Below, piece after piece: positions 1-5,104 of a DNA stretch of 5,104 bases. How positions within the stretch are numbered: position 1 is the first letter of the stretch; the number at the start of each line of letters is the position of its first letter. The notes under the pieces were generated by a model. That model was not told where the DNA came from. It made no database searches and was given only the letters and a program-made list of their open reading frames with translations. This DNA comes from Calditrichota bacterium (GTDB lineage Bacteria; Calditrichota; Calditrichia; Calditrichales; Calditrichaceae), in assembly GCA_024278715.1 (NCBI GenBank), contig JAJRSN010000448.1, forward strand, positions 1 through 5,104, written 5' to 3'. Both the position numbers and the translations under genes were made by a program.

Positions 1-180
1 CGAACGTAAACGAGGCGAAAGGTCGGCTAAATATGTAGCCCAATCGTAGGAATAATTATTATTCCAGTAATCCCACCAAAATCCCTGAAGAACGATTTTT
101 CCGTTCCAGGGATTGGCAAAAAGCGAGCTTAAAGTAATAACGGTTAGATAAAGAAAAACGTAAAAGAAAGACTTTTTCAT
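1..180 (-). CDS. GH13 alpha-amylase, secreted, N-terminal fragment (cut by window edge)
   Basis: The first 60 codons of a gene that runs off the left edge, starting at ATG 180-178. Residues 1-22 form a signal peptide: a short MKKS basic start, a hydrophobic run FFYVFLYLTVITL, then SSLFA before NPW as a plausible cleavage site. The mature part opens with GKIVLQGFWWDYWNNNY and continues DWATYLADLSPRLRS. This is how GH13 alpha-amylases begin: a first beta strand with a VLQGFWWD-type motif, then a helix with the W..L...P.L pattern. By family knowledge it would hydrolyse internal alpha-1,4 bonds of starch or glycogen outside the cytoplasm. The catalytic Asp/Glu/Asp residues lie beyond the window, so activity cannot be confirmed. 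The start is supported by a strong ribosome binding site six bases upstream. The gene is divergent from the secreted protein at 329-1651. An inactive GH13-like protein is the main alternative. Confidence 0.82.
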   Translation of the reverse strand, partial: MKKSFFYVFLYLTVITLSSLFANPWNGKIVLQGFWWDYWNNNYSYDWATYLADLSPRLRS

Positions 181-186
181 GAAGCT

Positions 187-195
187 CTCCCCCCT
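187..195 (-). promoter_or_regulatory. Ribosome binding site of the amylase gene
   Basis: On the minus strand this reads AGGGGGGAG, six bases before ATG at 180-178. It is strongly purine rich and fixes the start codon of the amylase fragment, just ahead of the signal peptide. Confidence 0.75.
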
Positions 196-216
196 AAAAG
201 TTATTATTTTGACGCG

Positions 217-257
217 GATTTGTGAAAAAATATGAAAAATTTAATTATGATTTGTGA
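217..257. repeat. Pair of 9-bp direct repeats GATTTGTGA, possible operator
   Basis: GATTTGTGA occurs exactly at 217-225 and again at 249-257. The start-to-start spacing is 32 bp, close to three turns of the helix, so a protein bound at both sites would sit on the same face. The pair lies in the divergent promoter region and overlaps the downstream side of the candidate plus-strand promoter. An operator role is inferred from position and spacing only; AT-rich DNA can produce such repeats by chance. Confidence 0.3.
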
Positions 258-314
258 TTTAGCTTACTTTTTACTTTAAATTTCGTAACTAATTTTTTTA
301 TTACTAATTCGTAT

Positions 315-323
315 AGGGAGGAG
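315..323 (+). promoter_or_regulatory. Ribosome binding site of the secreted-protein gene
   Basis: AGGGAGGAG ends five bases before ATG 329-331. It closely matches the anti-Shine-Dalgarno complement and supports this start, which also places the signal peptide correctly. Confidence 0.8.
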
Positions 324-328
324 AAATC

Positions 329-1651
329 ATGAGACATCTTTACATTTTAACTTTCTTAATGCTTTTAATTTTACAGTCGTTTGCCACCACGTATCACACC
401 ATTGTAATTGACGGAAGCAACGATTTTGACACTGCCACGGAACAATTTACCACGACAAGCGGCAGCACCGCGCTTGGTTATATAACCTGGGACGCCGACT
501 ATTTATATTTCGGTTTTTCCGGAAGTTCGCCGGCAGGTACAATTACGGATGCTAACCGAGTTTATCACATTTATATCGATACCGATCCGCAAACGAACCC
601 TAAAACGGGAAACGGCACAACAGACGGGGAAACCTGGCGCTGGGACCCGGCGTTGCCATTTAACGCCGACTATCATTATGCATTTAAAACAGTAGATAAT
701 TCCATATTCAAACGCTATTACAACGGTTCCTTTTGGACCGACGCCACTTTTGGCGAATTTAATTGGAAAGGAAGTGGTTACTGGGAAGTAAGAATAAGCA
801 GAACGGATATCGGCAGCCCCTCGCAAATTTATGTTCTTGCTTATGTGGAAGAAGATTGGGACGGTGGATATATTTGCGCCGGGATGCCGGATAATTTATT
901 CATTAATACAAATGTCTCGGGTTTAATTACTTTTAATGATCATTGGCTCGGATTTACTTTAACCACGGGAATAACTCCGAATGACGCAAACAATACCGAT
1001 AATTCATTACCCGTTACTCTCAGCGCGTTCAATGCTTTTCCGCAAAATCAATCTATTGTTATTAAATGGACTACTCAATCGGAAATTGACGTACTCGGAT
1101 ACGAAATCCAAAGATCTCTCGATAAAAACGGCACCTACGCTACCATTGCCGACTACCAAAATAATTCAAGTTTAAAAGCCAAAGGAAGTACTTCGGCTAA
1201 AACACAATATCAATTTGAAGACAAAGACGTGCTATTTGGTTTTACCTACTGGTACAAACTAATATCGCACGACCTGGACGGTTCGAAAGAGGAATTCGGT
1301 CCCGTTCAGGCTAATCTCGAAAATCAAAACGACGCAAAGCGTGTAGTATCGAAAATTCCGAATGCCTTTTCTCTGGAACAAAATTTTCCCAACCCTTTTA
1401 ATTCTTCGACGGAAATCGTTTTCTGTGTTCCCGAATCGGAAAAGGGCTCCGTTCCTGTCGAATTATCAGTTTTTAATTTAAAGGGTCAGAAAATAGTAAA
1501 TTTAGTAAACGGCGTTTTGTCCGCCGGTACTTACCGCGTTAATTGGAACGGTCGCGACTTCAACGAAAATCAGGCGCCAAGCGGCATTTACTTTTACAAA
1601 TTGAATACCGGCGATAATATTTTGACCCGCAAAATGCTGATGGTCAAATAG
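329..1651 (+). CDS. Secreted CBM9/DOMON-like and FnIII-like protein with type IX secretion sorting domain
   Basis: A 440-residue exported protein with no catalytic domain that I recognise. Residues 1-19 are a signal peptide (MRH, hydrophobic LYILTFLMLLILQ, probable cleavage after SFA). Residues about 22-212 look like a beta-sandwich of the CBM9/DOMON-like type, with IDGSNDF near the start, the strand YITWDADYLYFGFSG at 51-65, HIYIDTDPQ at 80-88 and many aromatic residues. Similar domains bind sugars, but binding here is inference. Residues about 227-330 form a fibronectin-III-like module seen in many FCB-group secreted proteins (LPVTLSAF, IKWTTQSEIDVLGYEIQRS, YWYKLISHDLDG). Residues 347-440 are a type IX secretion C-terminal domain, opening FSLEQNFPNPFN and ending GIYFYKLNTGDNILTRKMLMVK; this part would direct transport across the outer membrane and then be removed or anchored. 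The gene stands alone on its strand, divergent from the amylase gene, which makes a surface or extracellular role in polysaccharide use plausible. The stop is TAG at 1649-1651. Confidence 0.88.
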   Translation: MRHLYILTFLMLLILQSFATTYHTIVIDGSNDFDTATEQFTTTSGSTALGYITWDADYLYFGFSGSSPAGTITDANRVYHIYIDTDPQTNPKTGNGTTDGETWRWDPALPFNADYHYAFKTVDNSIFKRYYNGSFWTDATFGEFNWKGSGYWEVRISRTDIGSPSQIYVLAYVEEDWDGGYICAGMPDNLFINTNVSGLITFNDHWLGFTLTTGITPNDANNTDNSLPVTLSAFNAFPQNQSIVIKWTTQSEIDVLGYEIQRSLDKNGTYATIADYQNNSSLKAKGSTSAKTQYQFEDKDVLFGFTYWYKLISHDLDGSKEEFGPVQANLENQNDAKRVVSKIPNAFSLEQNFPNPFNSSTEIVFCVPESEKGSVPVELSVFNLKGQKIVNLVNGVLSAGTYRVNWNGRDFNENQAPSGIYFYKLNTGDNILTRKMLMVK

Positions 1652-1664
1652 TACACATGAGTCC

Positions 1665-1783
1665 GCTCTAAGAATCGTGTTCTGTCATTTCGAACGAAGT
1701 GAGAAATCTTCTATCTCCCACAAGGACAAAAGATTTCTCTTCGCTGCGCTCATCGAAATGACAATGACAGACCTCTTTAGAGC
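1665..1783. repeat. 119-bp imperfect palindrome, probable dispersed miniature repeat
   Basis: A long inverted repeat fills the spacer downstream of the secreted-protein gene. The outer arms are GCTCTAA at 1665-1671 and TTAGAGC at 1777-1783. Inner arms are TGTCATTTCGA at 1683-1693 with TCGAAATGACA at 1753-1763, and GAGAAATCT at 1701-1709 with AGATTTCTC at 1731-1739. The loop is 1710-1730. The right arm is longer by about six bases (GAGCGCAGCGA against ACGA), and ATGACA is duplicated at 1758-1769. The TGTCATTTCGA...GAGAAATCT pattern resembles interspersed palindromic repeats I recall from Bacteroidetes, Chlorobi and related genomes. Mobile (MITE-like) origin is inferred; only one copy is visible. 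It could also fold in the 3' end of the 329-1651 transcript. It carries no ORF of note. Confidence 0.65.
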
Positions 1784-1821
1784 AAATACATAAATTTTTA
1801 AAATGAAAAAAATCGAAAATT

Positions 1822-1853
1822 TCGGAAAGTCGCATTAACATCCGGCTTTCCGA
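1822..1853. terminator. Probable bidirectional intrinsic terminator between convergent genes
   Basis: An 11-bp stem pairs 1822-1832 (TCGGAAAGTCG) with 1843-1853 (CGGCTTTCCGA) around a 10-base loop, with one T-G wobble. Reading plus, it is followed by TTTTAATTTT from 1854. Reading minus, it is followed by AATTTTCGATTTTTTT. It could therefore end both the plus-strand transcript from 329-1651 and the minus-strand GH38 transcript. It begins only two bases after the GH38 stop codon (1858-1856). Confidence 0.7.
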
Positions 1854-1855
1854 TT

Positions 1856-2767
1856 TTAATTTTCCCTTTTCGGCTCCAGTCTGAAAAAGCGCACCTCAAG
1901 CGGCTTTAACTCAATCGATTTCAATTTTTCGCCGCGTACTCCCAATACATTTGAAGCATAGCAGGAAAAGGACTCCGGAATCCGGATTTTTACTTTTCGT
2001 CCGTTTACTTCGCGCAAAAGAATTAAAATTTCCGAACCGTTTTCGAGCGGACGGGAACTTGCCATGACCACGTTTTTATTATCAATAAACGAAAAGGCAT
2101 TTAACGGCAGCCTTCCTTTGTTGCCTCCTTGAGGAAAAATAATTGTCGGCATGGGAATGCGGTTGTTCCAGCCAAATGAAACGGCAAAGGCGTTGGAACG
2201 ATCTTTTGAAGAAGTCAGCGAGAACCGCCAGACCAGGTCTCCTTCCTGAGCGGCTCTGAAATTTGTGGTCCAGTAATTATTGAGAAGCCAGCCGTAAATG
2301 TGCGGTTTTTCCGGTTTGGCAATGTATTGATAGCGTCCCGTATTTATGTTGCCGAATTGCATTAACGGAACTTCGGAGGAGGACAGAACAATCTGGTATC
2401 GTTCATTACGAACCGCGGCAAAATTTTGAACCGTGTTCCAATCACTGGCGGTTCCGGGTAATTGATTTTCACCCGGACTTACGATTCCTCCCTGGGCTTC
2501 AAAAAAGATTTTTCCGCGTTCACTGCGAAACGGAAAAGCGATGTAGATTGCTTCGGGGTCTTCGACACGTTTTTTGCGAATCGAATAAATCAGATCGATT
2601 CGTTTTTCATTTTTAAAAAGCCGTAATTCACATTTTACGGGAAACCCGTCCACAGCCGCAGCCGATTTGCCTTTGATTATTACACTCCGCCACAAAGAGC
2701 CGTCTTCTCCATTTTCTATCCGAACATCGCTGAGCGTTTCGCGCGAATAATCGCCTAATTGGTAAAC
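1856..2767 (-). pseudogene. GH38 C-terminal beta-domain remainder, same frame, downstream of the TAA
   Basis: These 303 codons continue the GH38 gene in the same frame and end at TAA 1858-1856. They have no start of their own that makes biological sense. The first alternative initiator is TTG at 2695 (LWRSVIIKG), with a weak GGAG at 2710-2707 eleven bases upstream, and this falls inside a beta-sandwich. The content fits the GH38 C-terminal domains: LSDVRIENGEDGSLWRSVII, a run of strands ending in IYSIRKKRVEDPEAIYIAFPF, WLLNNYWTTNF, GDLVWRFSLTS, and a last small domain ENGSEILILLREVNGRKVKIRI followed by LKPLEVRFFRLEP. The EAIYIAFPF and NNYWTTNF segments resemble conserved stretches of long GH38 enzymes, where this region packs against the barrel and helps shape the active site. 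Joined to the upstream part, the protein would have at least 1081 residues, a normal size for the family. There is no type IX sorting domain at the C-terminus, unlike the neighbour at 329-1651. The lack of frameshifts or further stops suggests that any inactivation is recent or artefactual. Confidence 0.8.
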
Positions 2768-2770
2768 TTA
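2768..2770 (-). other. In-frame TAA interrupting the GH38 reading frame
   Basis: Minus-strand codons here read CAT TTT ATG TAA GTT TAC CAA TTA. The next stop in the same frame is 303 codons later (1858-1856), and the residues on both sides read as continuous GH38 C-terminal domain (SDRHFM, then VYQLGDYSRETLSDVRIE). No frame change is needed to join them, so a single base substitution from a sense codon such as GAA, CAA or AAA is the simplest cause. TAA is not a selenocysteine or pyrrolysine codon. Confidence 0.85.
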
Positions 2771-5104
2771 CATAAAATGCCTGTCCGAAAGCCGTTCATA
2801 AACAAACTGTCCCATTCCCCAGGGCGCGGTGTCATCTACCAGTTCGATTTTTAGCTCCTTATCGTAAAGGCTTTTAACAACTCCTTTTTTTTTGTCAACG
2901 ATTAATTTGTAGTAATTGTTTTCCAGAATAAGCGGTTCGGCAACAGCTTTTGCTTTTGTGCGGGATTGATCGATGCGGGTTATTTCAATAGACTGCCAGC
3001 CCATGGGCGGAACATCTTTCACGAATAAAACCCAAAAATTTCCTTCCGCCCGGGACGATACAATTTGAGCCGGAACTTGGTTTCCGTTTTCGTCGATCAA
3101 TCGAAACGAGCGATCCTCCGGCAATATCTCCCGATCGATATACAAAACAACCGAACCGGAGCGCAACCAGTTCAAAGTGTTGAAAACATAAATAACGGGT
3201 CTTTCTTTCCTTTGAAGATAAGGTATTAACAATCCGCTTGCCTTTTGTTGCAGCAAGTAAGTTTCCCATTGCGCCTGCCAGACAAACGACGCCTTATTCA
3301 TCCATTGAACAATCGTATTTTCAGCCAGAGGATCGCTGATGCTTTCCGCCGCGCCAAAGGTGTGTTCATCATAAAAAAGGAGTTGTTCCTGAATTTTACT
3401 GAGTTTATCGAACATGGCTTCCGGAATTTGCGAACCCGCCAGACGCGCCATGCTCATTAATCCCTGCGCGGCAATCAGTTCCGATTGGGTTTTACGGGCA
3501 ACGGCGGTTTCACGGGCAGCCGATCCGAAACCGTCCGTCCACCAATCGGGCCAGGCTGCCCTGTACACGGGAAGCTCTTTGCCATATTCCCGTTCCGCGT
3601 ATTGCATATATTCATGAATAGTGGCATTCCGTAATTTCGGAAAGACGTATTTTTTATTCCAGCGCGCAATTATGTCAGAAGAAAAAGTTGACGGGGGCGA
3701 ATTGTCCGTAAAGTATCCGCTGTATTGCACGGATATTCGATTGTAAGGGTAACCGCTTTCTTCGAGCCCGTTTAAATACTTAAACAACTCCGTTTCCACC
3801 GCCTGTAAATCTCCCGAAGGATTACTGATAAAATTAGCGCTCATGTAATGATCGGCGCGAAAAGCGAGAACCCGTTTTCCCGAAGGCGACTCCCACCAGA
3901 ACGGCGTTGGATACTTAAACGGTTTTAAAGCACGGTGCGAATTTTCGCCCATTGTTATGTACTTAATCCCTATTTCCGAAAGGTAATCCACCAATGCCCA
4001 GGCAAAACCGTTGACATCATCCTGCATGGCGGTTAAAACGGGAAAACCCATTTCTCTGATGAGTTTGACAGGCTGCAGCATTCCCGTTAAAAGATTTTCA
4101 TCGGCGATTTCGGACATATTGAACATCATGCCCGTAAGCTCTATCCTGCCCTCTTTTACGCGCTTTTTAAATCGTTCGATTTGTTTTTGCGGACGATTCA
4201 GCAGATATTCGCGAACCGGCCAGGAGGCTTCGCATGTCCAGCGAAATTTTGCCTCATCGGGATAATCGTCGGTTAAATCGCAATAATCCAAAGCATAATC
4301 AATGTAGCGCAGATGTTCGGCTAAAATTTCCTGCTGCGGACGGGTGTAACCAATGTCCGTGTGCGTATGCTGAACAAGGTAAAGCACCCATTTTCTTACC
4401 GGCTTCTGAACAATTTCCGTTTGATAAGAATTTCCGCCTATCTTCACCTTAATGGGTATTAATTTTTCGCTCTTTGTTTCGGGAAGACTAAAATCAATGC
4501 TGTGAATTCCGTAGTTTATGCTTTTATTGAACGGTTCCTGATTCGCAATTTGAATTTGCGCTTTAGTGTTTTCGCCCAAATAGGTAACGAACAATCGAGC
4601 CGGTTGAACGAAATCGTTATCTTTTTTAATAATAGCCGGCTGCAAAAGCGCGTCGATTCCGTTTTTAAGCGGGTAACAAAAGGTCATTACCCAGGCTTGA
4701 CTCTCCGCTTTTTCGCCCGTAATCGATAATTTCAGCGATTTTTTTGAACCGATAATCTTTGACGGAACATCCAACTCCATTACGCCGAACCGATCGCCAT
4801 ACTGATCTGCCATAAGACCGCGGAAGCTCAAATTGACCCCGTCTTTACCTTCAACCCGCCAGTTTTCTTTTTTCCGGGTTTTGAATGAAACAAAAGGCTG
4901 ATTATCGATTCCGAGGGTAAACTGTTTTTCGCCCATGTTGCAGCCCAATCCGGCAAGCCACACCAACCTGACCGATTTTTTGTTCAAAGATTGTTTGATT
5001 TCCGCGCTTTGCCACTCGATTTTCATTGTTCCGTCAGTGGCGCGGGTAATCAAAGCGCGGGTTGCTTTTGGATGGGGGGAATGATAATCAATTTCGGCTC
5101 CGGA
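2768..5104 (-). CDS. GH38 alpha-mannosidase-type glycosidase: catalytic part, 5' incomplete, ends at in-frame TAA
   Basis: The frame is open from the right edge (5104), so the true start lies outside; the TTG at 5053 is not a believable start because in-frame protein continues upstream of it. Residues are counted from the edge codon; 778 precede the TAA at 2770-2768. About 1-235 is an N-terminal beta-rich region. About 239-500 is the GH38 catalytic barrel: HTHTDIGYTRP from 246, with H248 and D250 as the likely zinc ligands; CEASWPV at 291; QDDVNGFAWAL from 361, with D363 the likely nucleophile. WPDWWTDGFGS from 518 leads into the helical middle domain, with LFYDEHTFGAAES from 576. From about 722 (LILENNYYKLIVD, KSLYDKELKIELVD) the GH38 C-terminal beta domain begins and is cut short at RHFM. 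The family cleaves alpha-mannosides with retention of configuration, using zinc. The substrate is unknown and the location cannot be told without the N-terminus. If the stop is real, the product has its active site but lacks about 300 C-terminal residues. Confidence 0.87.
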   Translation of the reverse strand, partial: SGAEIDYHSPHPKATRALITRATDGTMKIEWQSAEIKQSLNKKSVRLVWLAGLGCNMGEKQFTLGIDNQPFVSFKTRKKENWRVEGKDGVNLSFRGLMADQYGDRFGVMELDVPSKIIGSKKSLKLSITGEKAESQAWVMTFCYPLKNGIDALLQPAIIKKDNDFVQPARLFVTYLGENTKAQIQIANQEPFNKSINYGIHSIDFSLPETKSEKLIPIKVKIGGNSYQTEIVQKPVRKWVLYLVQHTHTDIGYTRPQQEILAEHLRYIDYALDYCDLTDDYPDEAKFRWTCEASWPVREYLLNRPQKQIERFKKRVKEGRIELTGMMFNMSEIADENLLTGMLQPVKLIREMGFPVLTAMQDDVNGFAWALVDYLSEIGIKYITMGENSHRALKPFKYPTPFWWESPSGKRVLAFRADHYMSANFISNPSGDLQAVETELFKYLNGLEESGYPYNRISVQYSGYFTDNSPPSTFSSDIIARWNKKYVFPKLRNATIHEYMQYAEREYGKELPVYRAAWPDWWTDGFGSAARETAVARKTQSELIAAQGLMSMARLAGSQIPEAMFDKLSKIQEQLLFYDEHTFGAAESISDPLAENTIVQWMNKASFVWQAQWETYLLQQKASGLLIPYLQRKERPVIYVFNTLNWLRSGSVVLYIDREILPEDRSFRLIDENGNQVPAQIVSSRAEGNFWVLFVKDVPPMGWQSIEITRIDQSRTKAKAVAEPLILENNYYKLIVDKKKGVVKSLYDKELKIELVDDTAPWGMGQFVYERLSDRHFM

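Larger units (their letters stand above)
181..328. promoter_or_regulatory. Divergent promoter region between amylase and secreted-protein genes
   Basis: A 148-bp AT-rich spacer between two head-to-head genes, so promoters for both must lie here or overlap the genes. The best plus-strand candidate is TTGACG at 209-214 with TATGAA at 231-236, spaced 16 bases. It is only a fair match to a sigma-70 promoter and would leave a leader of roughly 85 bases. No convincing minus-strand promoter was found. The Bacteroidetes-type TAnnTTTG box was looked for and not found exactly; the nearest match, TATGATTTG at 246-254, has one extra spacer base. The region also holds GATTTGTGA twice (217-225 and 249-257), a tandem TTACTTT pair (264-277) and a near repeat TAACTAATT/TTACTAATT (286-294 and 301-309). 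No small ORF or RNA gene is evident. Confidence 0.5.

Noticed and set aside
503..826. Minus-strand open frame of 107 codons inside the secreted-protein gene
   Set aside because: It lies wholly opposite a well-supported coding sequence, has no good ribosome binding site and its translation resembles no protein family I recognise; it is an antisense shadow.
1665..1783. CRISPR array or tRNA-like structure in the convergent spacer
   Set aside because: There is one inverted repeat rather than regularly spaced direct repeats, and no cloverleaf with a CCA-type acceptor or conserved T-loop could be found.
2693..2695. TTG start of an independent gene for the C-terminal GH38 part
   Set aside because: The start would fall inside a beta-sandwich domain, the GGAG upstream is weak and eleven bases away, and the sequence before it in the same frame still reads as GH38 protein.
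2768..2770. TAA read as a recoded amino acid (selenocysteine, pyrrolysine or alternative code)
   Set aside because: Selenocysteine uses TGA and pyrrolysine TAG. The same gene also ends with TAA at 1858-1856, so a genome-wide reassignment of TAA is unlikely.
3245..4729. Several plus-strand open frames of 67-84 codons opposite the GH38 gene
   Set aside because: They are antisense to a clear GH38 catalytic domain, overlap one another, and their translations show no signal peptide, domain or family resemblance.
5051..5053. TTG as the start of the GH38 gene
   Set aside because: The frame stays open to the window edge and the upstream residues (EIDYHSPHPKATRA) read as ordinary coding sequence; no ribosome binding site is seen before the TTG.

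Overview
The window fits a bacterium of the FCB group, most likely Ignavibacteriota or Calditrichota. The main evidence is the C-terminal sorting domain of the secreted protein at 329-1651. Its FSLEQNFPNPFN opening and the GIYFYKL...RKMLMVK ending are typical of type IX secretion cargo in these phyla. The moderate-to-low GC content, the strong purine-rich ribosome binding sites and the AT-rich intergenic DNA agree with this. The phylum is an inference.

Layout from left to right. Positions 1-180 (minus strand) are the first 60 codons of a secreted GH13 alpha-amylase, cut by the window edge. Positions 181-328 are a divergent promoter region with good ribosome binding sites at both ends and a 9-bp direct repeat. 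Positions 329-1651 (plus strand) encode a 440-residue exported protein. It has a CBM9/DOMON-like beta-sandwich, a fibronectin-III-like linker domain and a type IX secretion C-terminal domain. Positions 1652-1855 are a convergent spacer holding a 119-bp imperfect palindrome that resembles a dispersed miniature repeat, followed by a probable bidirectional terminator. Positions 1856-5104 (minus strand) are one long glycoside hydrolase family 38 (alpha-mannosidase-type) reading frame. It runs off the right edge at its 5' end and is interrupted by a single in-frame TAA at 2768-2770.

The common theme is glycan breakdown. A secreted amylase sits head to head with a secreted protein that may bind carbohydrate, next to a GH38 enzyme that would remove alpha-linked mannose or a related sugar. 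Whether the three are co-regulated cannot be seen here, since they form three separate transcription units.

The two observations most worth checking concern the GH38 gene. First, the frame is identical on both sides of the TAA and both sides still read as good GH38 protein. This points to a one-base nonsense change, a sequencing error or, less likely, readthrough. Second, its catalytic motifs depart from the textbook GH38 pattern. No clearly new multi-gene system is visible.
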